A stretch of DNA of 64,000 bases, taken from Gnetum montanum. Its lineage: Eukaryota > Streptophyta > Gnetopsida > Gnetales > Gnetaceae. The notes under the pieces are model-generated. The model did not search any database and had not been told where the DNA came from. It saw nothing but the letters and a program-made list of their open reading frames with translations. Shown here in pieces: positions 10,693 to 23,359 of this stretch (positions are counted from its first letter, which is position 1; each line of letters opens with the position of its first letter). The stretch covers positions 598,795-662,794 of the forward strand of contig MNCI01000986.1 of NCBI GenBank assembly GCA_015680685.1, read 5' to 3'. Position numbers and translations under genes: made by a program.

Positions 10693-11310
10693 AAGATGTT
10701 GATGAAGTGTAATTCACCAAAGAAATCATGTGTCTTGCATTTTGTGCAGCCTTTTCTTTCCATACTACTTTTCTTACTTTATTATGGAAACTAACCCATC
10801 CAAGGTCATTCCATTGTGTGGCTACCTCTTCAATGTATTTGGCCAAAGTGATAGCATATGAAGACTAAGTGACCTAGGATAGACCAACTTACCCTTAATG
10901 TAATCATTTATAGCTCACTCAAAAATGTTCAAAAGATGATCATTGGATAATGGATGAGTAAGCTCTATTGTGGTTGAAGTTCATCTAGGTATGAACTTGA
11001 AGATAGAATTATTGAGAGCTTGTTTGATGGTAAATAACTTTTGGAGTGTTCTATATTTACTAATGTTATACTTGAATATTTCCATAAAGGTTGTAAAAAA
11101 CCACTCCAACAAAGTGACAGACTTATGAGGAAGGAAATTGTACCATTTGAATTCTTTATTGATAAGTGAGTTTGAGAAACTTCTTAAAATAGTATGGGGA
11201 TAATTGATCAATAACATACATTCATTAAAAAACATAATGATGTGATTTATGGGATTAGATTCCTCATTGCACTTAGTTAAATTAGGAAAAGAAACCCCTT
11301 TGGAAACCTA
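10693..11310 (-). pseudogene. Tat-lineage gag relic, capsid half
   Basis: Read leftwards, this aligns with the capsid region of E1: GVSFPNLTKCN matches GITLPHLTKYN, then FKWYNFLPHKS matches LDWYRALPCNS, then FKYNISKYRTL matches FKYNLKPEATL. Next come KFIPR and NDYIKGKL, with frame shifts between. The frame runs through LVNYTSSTSSS into the TSD and, after E1 is removed, continues at 1347 towards the knuckle. It is therefore the N-terminal part of the same gene as 840-1347, on the minus strand, disrupted by E1 and by point decay. Confidence 0.8.
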
Positions 11311-13112
11311 GACAAGTAGGATTAATGAACTAATAGAATTAATGAGAAGATGGATGATAGATACTATGGAGCTTCACCCATGCAATGTTATGGCCTTTTG
11401 AGTTTGATCCTAATTGGATTACAATTGCAATTACAAGTCTTGAAGTAGCAACATGAGTTCATAAGAAATACCAAGGATAGTTGGCATGGTAGAATTGCCT
11501 AGGATAGGATTATGGACAAATAACATAGGTGGGAAGATGCAATAGTGGGAAAGAAAATTAGTTGCTAAATGTTGTATCGAGGAAATGGTTGAAAATATGG
11601 GATGACTAGAAGTGAGACTTATGGCTATTAAACTAGTGGAATAATAGATAATGGTTAAAATAAGTTCAATAGGAAATTGGGATTTTAAACTTGTGTTTGA
11701 AGTGTTGGATTTACAATTGTTATGTTAGGATAATAATAGGAGAGTGGTGGCAGCTAGAGCCATTGGAGCAATAGCTATAGTGTAAATAGGTTAAATGAAT
11801 ATTGTTCATAAGATTAGTGGAATTAATAAAATGAGTGTGCTAAGAAGTTGAGCTTGGTGGTTGGATGATGTGTTAGTGAATTATCTCTGTCACCATCAAA
11901 ACATCAATCTTTCCATCCTCTTTATAATTCATGGATGCTAAGATTGCTTTCACCTTCACTTTGCTGGTTCTAGAATTAGTAGTTCTTATTGAAGTTGATG
12001 TTGGGATGATCCACCAAGAAATCTATCACAATTTTCCTTCACTAAATTTTGGTATTATCAAGTGCTTGAATCTCATTCCTAATGAGAAAATATTCTACAA
12101 GTTTCATTCTTCTTTACTTGTCCAACTCAATTAAGTGGTTGGGGTTTGGAAGGAAGGGTTCCAAATTATTGGTAGTTTCATACTTGGTCACCCTTCGTAA
12201 CTCAATCTCAAATAGTGCAATGTTTAGCTCTTATTTTGCACATGTAAATGTGTAGTCATGAATGATCATGGGTTTCATGAATGCCTAAACTTTCCTCACC
12301 TCCATTAAGCTATGAACTTGGAAGCTTTGAGATGAATCTAACCCTTGGCAAATGATATTGTCAATAGAATGTCTTTTGCACATACTTGGAAATAAAGATT
12401 AAATGCAAATGGAAAAAGAGCATAATATAAAACAAAAGTAAAAATGTTTAAAAATATGTAAAGTAAGGAATAAAAATATTCAAAAGGATCTACATATTTC
12501 TAGGTAAAAGGTTCATGATACTATAAAACCTATTGGCCCTCCTAGTACCAAAAATATTCATGGAAAAATGTTCTTTCGTAGATATACAAGATTACCTCCA
12601 TGAATCACACATCTCAGTGTATGATCCATGACCATAAATGATCTTTTGAGTAATATATCCATCAATAGATTGATGATTATGAAATGAAGGGATACAGTTC
12701 TTTAATTGAATACTAACTTAGCCTATTGACTATGATTTAAAATATATAGGGAAAATTGATAAATAGAATCAAACTAAATGATAAATTTAATAAAGTTTAG
12801 ACAATATTCAATAAAATATAAACAATATAATGAAATTTTTACTTACATCAACTAAGAACCATTTGATCTATTAAACCAATTTTAGAATCCCTTTTATGGA
12901 ATTTTAAAAAATTTATAGCTCAATGTTACCTAGTAGAATCAAACCTATGACCTAGGATTCTCGGCCAAGATCCTTAAAATTTATAAATACTTGGAAGAAC
13001 TAAAAATCATGAAACAAATAAAAGATGAGACTAATATATGGGATAGGTTCTTCCCATTGAAGAAAGAATACTTTATTTAAAGAAAAAATAAAGTTTGCCT
13101 CTAATGAGCAAT
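11311..13112. other. No recognisable gene; probable decayed repeat DNA
   Basis: AT-rich sequence upstream, in minus orientation, of the Tat gag relic; it may include that element's old leader. Short open frames such as 11931-12134 show no family signature. The GCAAT at 13108-13112 borders the LTR at 13113. Confidence 0.4.
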
Positions 13113-13966
13113 TGGGTATTCCAACAATCAACCATACAAGTCATGAGTATTCATGTGTGACCAGATCATAATCCATGGATGGACAATGTAAGTTAATGTT
13201 TAGTTCACAATCATTATTTTCTCACTTAGAGTTAGCGCTATGCAATTTGTATGGTTTAACTCTTAGTGAGGTATCTGATATGTTGATGTTATTCAAATTG
13301 AATTACTCTAAGTACCAACATGGTAAAAGTGATTGTAAATTCTATGTCTCGATATAAAGGAAATATAAATCTATTATAGCTTATGGTGATAAGTATCTGT
13401 TCTTGGTTTTTTGTGCACATCCTAGGCTGATGCAACTATTACTAGGATTACCAACTAATTTCACTATTGAGTGAATTAAGAAAAGTCACTACTGGGTTAC
13501 CAAACAGTTACACTTTATGTTCAAAACTAGTCATACTTATTTTGTCTTGATAAAAGACATTTGAAAAGTAAAATATTTAGAAAATTTAAATGACTTAATG
13601 AAACTAAACATGATGAAAAGTAAAATTATGCTAAGTGAATTGCTATACGATGAAAAACAAGCTCTATCTTTATTTTCATTTATAAATTGTGTCTAAGAAC
13701 AATCTATTCAAATAAATATTTTGCACAACTATTGTTCACCACACTGTGGATATTCACTCTAACTCTAACTCTAAGTCTAAGAAACAAAGTGTAAGAATTT
13801 TGCTATGTGTTGGCTAAATTTGTTTTAACATGACAGCTAGTTGGTATTTATAGGCATAATCATGGTCCACTACATTGCATCTATGATGATGTATGTAGAG
13901 CTATAATATTGTGACTATGATATCATAGATATGATATTATAAGTTGCATATACACATGTTTTATCA
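13113..13966 (-). repeat. 3' LTR of Athila-like copy 1 (GATATC superfamily)
   Basis: On the minus strand it starts TGATAAAACATG and ends GAATACCCA, 854 bp. It has a TATA box (TATAAATA near 13845-13853) preceded by decayed GATATC motifs at about 13870-13950. Its body shares blocks with the LTR at 55979-56823: 'ggtaacccagtagt', 'ttggtaatcctagtaatag', 'cttatc..cata' and 'tgaatactcat...cttgtatggttg'. A purine run (GTGGGGATA) lies just upstream on the minus strand, as expected for the polypurine tract of a 3' LTR. A matching target duplication could not be identified. Confidence 0.75.
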
Positions 13967-15608
13967 TATCCCCACAACTAACTAAAAACTCATCCTTAGC
14001 TTAAAACAAAAGGAAGATAGAGTTTCTTTACAAAATTTATGGGGTTATATACATACTTCAATATTATGACTTATATACATGACTGACTCTACTATAAATA
14101 TCACATTGTGGACTGAGTCGTGTTTATATAATTATCACGCATTGCATGATTGACACATATGAAAAAACAAAAAATCTTGATATAGTCTTTCAGGTTCCAA
14201 GTGATGGTGCCTCCTCCATTATCATCTTTGTTTTATCATTGGGCTTCTAAAATTGGTATTTGTTTAGACGTGATCAAATTTTTTCTCATTTAGATCTTCG
14301 TTTAAGTATTGTCCAGGAAAATTTAGCAATATTTGCTGGAGTTGGTACTTCCCATGGACATGGCAATTGCAAGAACATCTTACTATCTTCCACATACCAA
14401 GCTACAAACTATATTTTCATATCTTCAAAAGCTGTAACTATTTTTCTTAATTCTTAATAATAAATTATCCTCCTAGCCAAGTTTGTACTACATCTTTTTG
14501 GTCTTATCAACTAGCTTTAACCACTTGGAGTTTGGATTTTGCAATGTAAAGCTTTTATCATGCATCCTTTCTATCTACAAACTCTTCCTTGTACAATGCA
14601 TATATTGCAAACACTTGCTTATCTAGTTCTATTTTGGGACTACCTGCTATTAACATGGCTAGATTGGCATATCAAATATTTGCTAATCCTATGCATTTTA
14701 TCAAATCCTCTATCTATAGGTCTTTTTTTTATTTTGGCATAGTGTATGTGAGCAAGGCGGTCCAAGATAGGCTATTAATCAAGCATTTCTATTGTGACAC
14801 AATTAATCTTAGCTTTAATCATCTAGATCTTCTTCTCATTGATCTTATTATACATGCCCACTTGATCTTTTAAATGCTCCTTCAGTCGTTCATGCTTTTT
14901 GGTCTCATTTTTTCATGTGTTAATTTCTATGGTTGACTTTCAATGTACTTTGCAGACTTCTTCCATGAATAAGATTTCTTTTCCCTAGTCAATTTTCTTA
15001 TGTCAAGGTTGACTCTAGTAAACTACTTTATGAGCTGATGAATACTTTCTTCCAATGCATTTTTTTTACTTTTCTATATTTTTCAACCTCATATTTTTAG
15101 TAGTAATTTTCTTATTTTCTTCTTCTAAAGTAATTAGCACTTTAGCATAGGCATAGGTTTGGGCATTTGCCACTGAGATATTCCATATCACCTTCTCTTT
15201 TTCCATCTCCATCTTGGCATATTTTTCCATCAATTGGTTTATCTATTCATTTCTAAATTGTTCTAGCTAGTCAGGCACAATATACCATGTAGGGCCTTAC
15301 CTTTATGCTCTTAATGCAAGTAATTCTACTTGTAGCCTTTACACTTCATTTTTAACATGCTTCATTCTAGTTTCAACCATGACCAGCTTGTCCTTGATTG
15401 AGATTAAATTTGACTATACTACAGTGATATCACTAGGGATATTAAAGAGATGTCTTCATGATCTTTTGGGATCATGGACATTCTTGCTATGGTTTCTACA
15501 TATTTTATTCTAGTAATATCAGCTGATGATATAATAGGAACATTAAAGGATTCCTTAATATGATCTGTAATAACTTTTGTTACTCTTGTTGCACCCTAAT
15601 ATTGCATA

Positions 15609-16578
15609 ATTACTGATGAGACGCGATATGCACAAGCTGCGATATCGCATCCCCTGCGATATCGCGTACACGATATCGCGTCGTTCCCTGCAATATCGCG
15701 TACGCGATATCGCGGTCCACCACCAAATCTATAAATAAGAGACGGCACTCCCCTCATTTGACATCATAGGCTAGAAGTAGTGAAGCTCTGGCGGATTGAT
15801 CACCCCAAAGATAGAATATTTTCCATGTGCCCGCAGTAGGAGTCCCCCAAGTGAATGGTTCTTTATCCGAGCAACTTTGTACCTAAACGCAAGTTGTGTA
15901 CAGCAATAAAGACGAGCTTTGTGGATAAACCTTGCAGTACATGGATAGGTTTATTTAATCTTATTTATCGCTTTCCTAGTAACGCGGTATGAGTACGACT
16001 TGGTTACGAGTGTTGACGAACGTGTACGACTAGCCAAGGAATCGACTACTCATCGCAATTAGATTCTCTCACCCTTACCTCCTAGAACGTGGGACAAGTA
16101 TGACTTGATTACGAGCATCTACGGATGTGTACGGCTAGTCAAGGAATCAGCTGCTTTTCACACTTAGGCTAGTTAGGTGCCTCAATACGACCGCTTCGAG
16201 CACGTGTGTTACGTGTGGTAATCCCAGTAACGATTAGCGTTTGGTAGTCACAGTTGCATAGTTCAGGGTGTGTACGGCAAGTGGGAACGGATGCTAATGT
16301 TAGGACTTAGTGGTGTAGTTAGAGGTAGTTTTAGTCTCTCAACCCTTCACCCCTTAGCATAGGAGATAAACCAGAAAATACCAAAAAAATCATATACCTC
16401 AGACTTACTTAACCATACACCGTGACAACAACAAGTAAGTCTGGGAAGACAATGATTAATTAACCCCAAGTGTTCCTTGCGACGTTAGGCATTTAGTCTG
16501 CGGAGTTCGACCGGATCACGCGTGCTACGCTCGTTTCGTATGGTTGAGTGTAGGGGTACCTCGCCACACAACAATTAC
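15609..16578 (+). mobile_element. Solo LTR of the GATATC superfamily with ATTAC target duplication
   Basis: The LTR is 15614-16573 (960 bp), TGATGAGACGC... to ...GCCACACAACA. ATTAC flanks it on both sides (15609-15613 and 16574-16578). No primer site or polypurine tract adjoins, so it is a solo LTR left by LTR-LTR recombination. The promoter region has four to six GCGATATCGC-type palindromes at 15622-15715, then TATAAATA at 15730. An AATAAA at about 15905 could be the polyadenylation signal. It sits inside ORF3 of copy 1, in opposite orientation. Confidence 0.93.
15622..15715 (+). promoter_or_regulatory. GATATC palindrome array upstream of TATA box (solo LTR)
   Basis: Successive palindromes GCGATATCGC, GCGATATCGCG, ACGATATCGCG, GCAATATCGC and GCGATATCGCG lie within 94 bp. 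The last two are joined by GTAC and form a 24-bp inverted repeat with one mismatch (15690-15713). TATAAATA follows at 15730. Position suggests U3 enhancer elements; the binding protein is unknown. Confidence 0.7.
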
Positions 16579-17884
16579 TATTGTGGCTCCTTCTCCTATC
16601 TCTAATATCACTTGAAAGGATGAAATGTTTTTGGATATTTATTGTATCTAGTCTTTGTCCTCTCCTGCTTACAATGAGATATGACCACTTGTGGGTCCTA
16701 TTGATACAACAAGCTTACTTAAATTATCTCTTACCTTATACATATTTGAGACTTCTCTTCTTTCCCAATTTATTATTTTAGTAATTTATTATAAATGGCT
16801 CATTGAGGATTTGTAATTTGGTTGTGCCAAAGGAGTACTTGGTCTTGGTCTATTAGTTGTTGGTGTTGATCCACTATTTCGTACTTGTTCTTATCCTAAG
16901 GCTAGAATATTTTCTACCAATGTAGATCTAGCTACTTCTTTAGTGCCTGCTAGCTTCTCGAGTTGATTTTTATTTAGAGGCACTAGTTTTGAAATTTTAG
17001 CATATGAGGCATTCTAGGCTTTATGAAGTACATAATTAATGTAACCTAGAATTTCTCTTTATTAGCATAGCTTTTTAACAAGGTAATAGATTGGTAGAGT
17101 GAGTTTCCTTGCCTTCTTTCCTTCAAATCTTCTTTGGATTTCCAAGAATAACAAATGAATCATGTTAGCTTGGGAATTTTATCATCAAAATGGCACTTCC
17201 TCTAGTAGTGTAGGTGGAAATTCTATTTAATCCTTTTGCTGGGAAGAGATGGTAGGTTCCAATCTTGAAGTAGATCTTCGTAGTTATGGAAAATTCACTA
17301 CATTCTTTCTCGCTTATCCCATAGGACCTTTGTAGCCATATATTTCTTACCTTTGTGTTAGAACTTGTAAAGATTTTGGTAATGTTAGCTCTGACATTTG
17401 GAAGGTTTAGTGATTTGGCTATTTCTTCAATAGAAAATAGCATTGTGAGCCCCTCTATATTTACTGTAGCATCATTCTACTTTTTCTTCCAAAATTGGAA
17501 CACTTCTTCTAGATACCATTCATCATTACATGAGATTGTGATCCTTAAAGGAGAAGCTTGGAGTTGTTCATGAACATCATCATGGTAAACTCCATGAATA
17601 AACAAAAGTTCAATTCCACTATGATAGTGGACATGATAGACTTGTCTTGGATGGCTTGGAGATATTCATTTGATAACTTGAGGCACTAACCTTGCTCTTG
17701 AGTAGGTGGTGCATTAGATTTTGCCTACATGGATTATCCTATTACAAGTGTTGGTTATTGAATGTTATAGTACTTGAACCTCTTGTTCTACAGGTGAAGT
17801 CTATTCTCCATCTTGTCCTCTTCCTTTAGGTTTCTTTTTCCTTTATTGTGATGGTCCTTTTGTTGTGGGTCTCTTAGGAGACAT

Positions 17885-18807
17885 CTATAATCATAAAGAA
17901 TTCTTTTAAGATCACCTTAAGAATTTCATAAAATTCTTCAACTATTCGTAGCCCTTTCTTGACATCTTGTGTTTGATCAAAATAAATCCTTATTATTACT
18001 TTTTAACTCTTATTGAGATTGAAGGGCTAGAAAAAAATTGTAAAAAAACCTTAATTGGAGAATTTCCAAATGTTTACAAAAGCTTTTATACTTTATAACC
18101 TAACACAATTGTTAATTGTATGTTTGTATGGTTGATTGAGAAGAACTGTTAAGTTTATTAGCCCTTGTTAGTTTAAAATTTAATTATTTCTTATTGTTCT
18201 TACCCTTTCTTTGTTCTTCTAGAGAGAAGAAAAATATGATGCAATTTGCATAACTATGTGTAGTACTCTCCGCCACAACTAAGTTGGTCACTTAGTGAGC
18301 CAGAGAAAATGAAAATGGCTCAAATTGGAGTTATAGTGATGAAGATATGGCTCTTAGAAGTTTGGAGGTAAAAAAAAACACCATGAACTCCCTATGCATT
18401 GAATGAGAAAATGAAGAAAATTTCTGACTCAGTGTGCATATATCTATTTTTTATGAATGCGATATTGTAGATACAACATTATAGATGTGACATCATAGGG
18501 GTTCATACATCATATTTGCAATGTCATTGTGAAAATTTTCAATATTTTATGTGATTTTTTATGGGAAAATGGGTAAAATGGATGGTTTGCAAGGTACAGA
18601 GTCTGTTCTTGATCATAGGTGATGCTCACAATATAATAATTTGTCATCTAAAAATGCATGAAAGATAGAGTTTAGGCAAGGTAAGTTGATTAAGCTTTGT
18701 AGGAGATGGTTGGTCAAAATTCTTGAATATATGATACAATATGAGTATTGTAGGAAAATAACAATAATCATGTAAGTGTTTTGGAGGTACAAGTTGACGT
18801 GAAATTA
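17885..18807 (-). promoter_or_regulatory. U3-like promoter module and leader upstream of ORF3, copy 1
   Basis: Minus strand. At 18560-18440 there are decayed GATATC-type motifs (ctacaatatcgcattcat, tgatgtcacatc), followed by AT-rich TATA-like sequence and about 550 bp of leader. It ends in ATTATAG directly before the ORF3 ATG at 17884. The corresponding region of copy 2 (61915-62336) has the same order. The motif block resembles the U3 of the LTR at 55979. This is an inference from position and similarity. Confidence 0.45.
18803..18807. repeat. Target site duplication AATTA, left copy (element A)
   Basis: AATTA precedes the left LTR at 18808 and recurs at 25254-25258 after the right LTR. Confidence 0.9.
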
Positions 18808-19949
18808 TGAGAATCGAGAAATTATAAGGGGAATTGAATAAGTTCCCCAATTTAAACAACCAATACAACCAAAATTGCACACAAATTTATGTGGTTTTCT
18901 AACTCGGATTTGTTCACACTCAGAAGATAGAATCCTTGCACACCTCTAAACTTTGTTCCTCCAAAAAGTGGTTTAAAGGGCATCATAACCTTTATAATGT
19001 TTGAGCTCTACTCAAAGTGTTTTCTCACTAGAAAAACACTTAACCTTGTAAGGTCTCAACAAACTCAAAATGTGGTTTCAAGGATCCCATAACCTTTACA
19101 AAGATGTGAGCTTTTCATGGAGTGTTTTCTCACTGGAAACACACTTAGCCTCGCAAGGCTTTGACAAGCTCATAAGATTCCTTCTTGCAAGAAGCACATT
19201 AGCCCTACAAGGCTACAAAGAGAAAAATAATTAAAGAGAGAATGTAACTAACTTTACAAATTCCTTGCAATGAAGTTCTCAATACAAATACAAAATACAA
19301 AGGATGGAGAATTAAAGGAACACAACAAATTCACTTGATGTAGATAATGAATATTCCAATGAATAGTGCTTGTATTTTTCCCAAGAATTCCACTTTATTT
19401 TATAGCCTTTTCTTTTTCAAATCCTCATCAAAATTCATGCAATAGCTAGTTAATAGCTAGTTGTGACATCCTATTCATGTTTGGGATGTCTCACTAAAAA
19501 CTAGCCACATGTAGGTGGAAAGTCAAACTAGAAATTGGAACATCTCACTTGGGACATTCCAGGATGCCCAACAACAATTGGGACATTTGCTATTTTCTTG
19601 GGACATCTAGCCTGAAACTGAGTCTTCACCTCTAGGACATCTACTAACCTTTTGGGATATCTAGGAAAATATCGAAACATCTTCATTTGGCTTGTAGACT
19701 TCATGCATCATTGTAATCTTTCATCTTGGTTGAGACTTCTTGTCATCTCAACACAGGTCTTATTTTGGTACCATGTAATTCTTATTTTAATTATCATGCT
19801 CTTGTTTCATTCTCATGAAGTGCTTGTCTTTACATCAATAAGTTATTGTCCTGATCTTGTCATCTTATTCTTTCTTAGTCCTACAAGACCACAAGCACAT
19901 TTTCCACATTTTCCATTTTCTAAAGTTTTAATGTACCAAAAGGTCAACA
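18808..19949 (-). repeat. Element A 3' LTR (left), 1142 bp
   Basis: In plus reading it runs TGAGAATCGAG... to ...AAGGTCAACA. It contains several GGGACATCT/AGATGTC-type motifs at about 19485-19700. AAAAATGGGAAGA on the minus strand directly precedes it as polypurine tract. It keeps the intact counterpart (near 18885-18900) of the site where the right LTR was hit by a solo LTR. Confidence 0.9.
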
Positions 19950-21789
19950 ATCTTCCCATTTTTGGTGATGTCCAAGACTTAAGAACATGGGTTTAAAAAT
20001 TCCATCATACCATTTGATTAAGCAATTTAAAGGCACAAATAGTTGTAAATATATATATCTAGCTAAGGATGACAAAGAGATGAATAGCTATTAATAAGTT
20101 CACATCCTTTAACATTAGTCTCAAAGGGTAAAAAAATCTCATTAAGATCTATCCATATCTATAAAGCATATCACATAATTCATTAAACTCAAGGAAACAT
20201 AATTTAAGCCTTTTAACTTGGAATGCATAACATTTCTATTTAGGATCAAAGGTTGAGCATTGAAGATCAAGTATCCTATCTTTGAACCATAAGCCATAAG
20301 TAACAAAATCACTATTTACTATATAGGCTAAGATTTATGATTATGAGGACTATATCCATAATAAAAAGCAAGTCTTAACAAATAGTTTTCACCAAATATC
20401 CAATACACATATCTTATGATCTTATGAATAACATCTTATCCTCCTTTTTACACATCATCAAAAAGATAATACATTTAGATTTCATTACTAAGGAGAGAGA
20501 GACAAAACAACTATTTCATTAAAGACCTCATATTGTCATAAAAATAGTCAAAATGGCACAAACTTAGCATGCTGAAAAAATGTTAAAATATCAAGCATAA
20601 TAAATCATATTCTTAATACAATGCTCATAATAAAATTTGATACAACCATGTCAATTTCAAATTCTAGAACCAATAAAGGTAATCTTTAGGTAAAAGATCC
20701 AAGAATTATTTGACCAAAATTAACTTCTACTTTTACCTTAAATACTTTACTAGATTTTAATATGAATAAATTTTTCTTTATTTATTTTCTACCGTGGGTG
20801 GTAGAATTGGAAGTCTTGCAACTTGAGTGTATTTTTGTAAAAGTCATTGAAGACTCCCCCTACACTGATGGTCCAAAAGATAATGATTGTTGATGGGGTA
20901 TAGGCTCCTCCTATATAAGTGCAAATTTTCTTTCAACTTTTGCAATGCATCTACTGCTAAATTTCCTTCCTTTGGTTACCTTGCCTTTATAGAGATGCAT
21001 TCTAGAATCTCATCAATGTCAATAAATTTGTAATTCCATATTAAGATAAAGTGTGGAGACTTTTGAACTTAAAGTCTCTTATTAGTAGTACCTTCAAGAT
21101 ATGATAACTACCAAAATTTTCAATAATAGATGATAAATACTAAATGATACCAACATAGCATAATAATTTTTTTTTTCAATAAAAAGCTTCTTGTTGATCC
21201 TTCTTAAAAGATTCATGAATTACACCACTTGAAACCATTACATACTAGTTAAGGACCCAAAAAATGATTTACTAATATTCATCAATATCCATTAAAACAT
21301 TGATGATCATATGCTCTTATGTACAGCTAAAAAACTTGCAAGATCAAGTGATATTTTCTTTAGATAACAAAAAATCTCCAGCAACATCCATGTAATTAAT
21401 TTTCTAACTACTAAAAATTATAAACTAATATATACTAAGTCTAGAAAGTGAAGGAATAAAGATTTACTATTACTTACCTTGCTTTCTTTCAAGCATGAAC
21501 ATGATTAATGAAGTTTGAGATGAGGTCCTCCATCATAGAGTACCTTCCTAGCATGTAAATTTTTCTTACCTTTTCTATCATCAACATCTTTGTTTGAACT
21601 TTTAAATTCATTTGAGGTTGTTCCTTTATTAAGGTCATTTTCACCAAAATGAGAGGACTAATAATTTTTGCTAGTTATGGGGTTTTATCCTATTATTTCA
21701 TTAGAAACTATTCCTTCCTCTTGTTCATTGGTTCTCCAAGATTTTTTACCCCATAAGATACACTTACTAGTCTCCCCTTGATAAGACCA
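19950..21789 (-). other. Element A internal noncoding region
   Basis: About 1.8 kb between gag and the 3' LTR. AT-rich with stops in all frames. No copia protease, integrase or RT signature was found. Element B has a matching region at 27012-28570 with shared phrases such as 'cccccta..catt/cact..gatg' and 'gctccccctat', so it belongs to the element. Confidence 0.6.
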
Positions 21790-23306
21790 AGTAGCCATGT
21801 TATTTTACTCTAAAGATGGTTGATAATAACCTTGTTCATGTCCATATACTTTACAGCAAAAATATAGGGTATCTCTAATTTGGATAGGATTATCAAACAT
21901 AGTCTTGTTTCTCCTTGTATATGATACCGAACTTGTACAAGCTTTCTCTTGAGAAGCCTCCTCTAGATCTTTGTCATTATGTTGATTTTGAGGCACTTCC
22001 TAATTATTTCCAATTTTTACATTTAGTATGTTTCTACACTTTTTCTCATATAAATGGATTAGCAAATGAACTTCAACCTTTACATCTGAGAGTTCCATTT
22101 TTAGAGTGGAGCATATAGTATAAAGTTCACAAATTTCATTATCTTTTCTACACATGTTTTTTTTCTTGATTTTTTTAGTAAATAATGTAGAGTAATAATT
22201 TCCTCACATAATTCACTATACCTTTTGTCAATTTTACCTTTAGATTCTTTAAGGACTTTCGTATAATTCTCATGTGTAAGAGTCATGCATATAAGATGTG
22301 AATCTGTTGTACTATCATCTACTTCCTCACTTTCTTCATCATCACAATTGGTGTAGAAATTTTGCATTTTTGTATTAACTTCATATTAGTCCTTCTTTGG
22401 AAACCTACCAACATTGGACATTCAAAGGCCACATGGCATCTACCACCACAAATCCAAAATTCTATAGAGAATGCATCAAGATTTAAACTTTTAAAATTCT
22501 TATCTCTTACCTTACCTTTGGTGCCAAATTGGTTGAATCTCTTACCTATTCTTGCATGTAATCTTTGAACTCTCCTTGATAAGAGAGCCAATTCATCCTC
22601 ATTATTCACTTCATGTTCAAGTGACTTCTTCTTCTTTAATGAACCTTTAAGGGCAATAGGCTTTTCTTTGATCGCACCTTCACTAATGAGGTTCATCTCA
22701 TAAGAAATGAGTGCACTTTAAAACTCTTTGAATTTAAGAACTAAGAAATCTTTGATTTTCTCCATAGCTGTAACTTTTGGTTTAAACTCAAGCTACAAAG
22801 TTCTAATCATTTTAATAATCACATCACTTTCAAGTAAATATTTTCTTGTCCTACAAATGACTACAACTAAATCATTGGATCTAGAGAAATAATCCTTTAT
22901 TTTCTTTCCTTTCAATTTGAGTTTATCATACTCATTTTGTAACACAAGAAGTTTTGATTATTTGACAACAAATGTATCTTCATATGTTGCTTCTAGTGCT
23001 TCCCAAATTTCTTTAGTAGTTTTGCACCAAGCTCCTCTATTAAATTCATATTTACTCAAAGCACAATAAAGATAATTATTTGCTTCCTAATCAAACATGA
23101 ACTTATCTTTTTTCATCTTGTGTCCATATGCTTCTTGGCTTCATATCTCTTGTCATGCTATCAATGGATGGCATGTAACCTTCAAGAATGAATTCCCAGA
23201 GTTCAAACTACATGGATTTGAAGAATCCTTACATTCTAACCTTCTAGTACATGAAGTTGATAATATCAAACATAGGAGGCTTGGTGTAAGATGTCTGTTT
23301 TATCAT
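21790..23306 (-). pseudogene. Element A gag, copia-type (UBN2-like), broken
   Basis: The ATG at 23306 begins MIKQTSYTKPPMFD, the usual copia Gag N-terminus (FDG.NF.YWK.RM), here with stops. At 22696-22319 the sequence EGAIKEKPIALK is followed by a knuckle reading WICGGRCHVAFEC, where the first Cys is Phe and Gly-His is Cys-His. The C-terminal part (22367-22101) is Glu/Lys-rich with KRYSELCEEIITLHYLLKK, a likely coiled coil. A second Cys/His motif, YFCCKVYGHEQGYY, lies at about 21840-21880. The gene resembles element B gag throughout. It would supply only particle protein, so movement would need a helper. Confidence 0.8.
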
Positions 23307-23336
23307 TCACTCTTGTGGTGTTAAGCTCTAAAAAGA

Positions 23337-23357
23337 GAGTACCAGGCTTCGATACCA
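23337..23357 (-). other. Element A primer-binding site
   Basis: On the minus strand TGGTATCGAAGCC begins two bases after the 5' LTR end at 23360. It matches the TGGTATCAGAGCC consensus for initiator Met tRNA with one transition. Confidence 0.8.
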
Positions 23358-23359
23358 CA

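Larger units (their letters stand above)
14200..17884 (-). pseudogene. ORF3 of Athila-like copy 1 (putative plant-transposon-protein-like domain plus coiled coil), split by a solo LTR
   Basis: Minus strand, ATG at 17884 (MSPKRP, then a KPKGRGQ basic patch), conserved with copy 2 ORF3. The best-preserved part, 17443-17165, has NIWLQRSYG, then KIYFKIGTYHLF, NRISTY and GSAILM, matching copy 2 at 62853-63060 almost residue for residue. The pattern of charged helix, Lys-Ile-Tyr-Phe strand, His/Leu and 'GSAILM' resembles plant-transposon-protein/Athila-ORF1-like domains, but I call that only tentatively. After the solo LTR (15614-16573) the frame resumes with VTKVITDHIKESFNV, again as in copy 2, then Glu/Lys-rich heptad-like sequence (EEENKKITTKNMRLKNIEK) suggesting a coiled coil. 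Many stops. Function is unknown; position after pol is where Athila elements carry their extra ORF. Confidence 0.7.

Noticed and set aside
13090-13113. A possible degenerate primer site left of the LTR at 13113
   Set aside because: The LTR lies after ORF3 in the minus orientation and has a purine run on its other side, so it is the 3' LTR; sequence left of 13113 is flank.
13751-13785. Telomere-like 'ctaactctaactctaa' repeat
   Set aside because: Only about four irregular units, not the plant TTTAGGG heptamer, and it lies in the transcribed part of an LTR.
15622-15715. CRISPR-like array of short palindromic repeats
   Set aside because: There are no regular spacers, the context is a plant LTR with TATA box and target duplication, and the palindromes are promoter-proximal.
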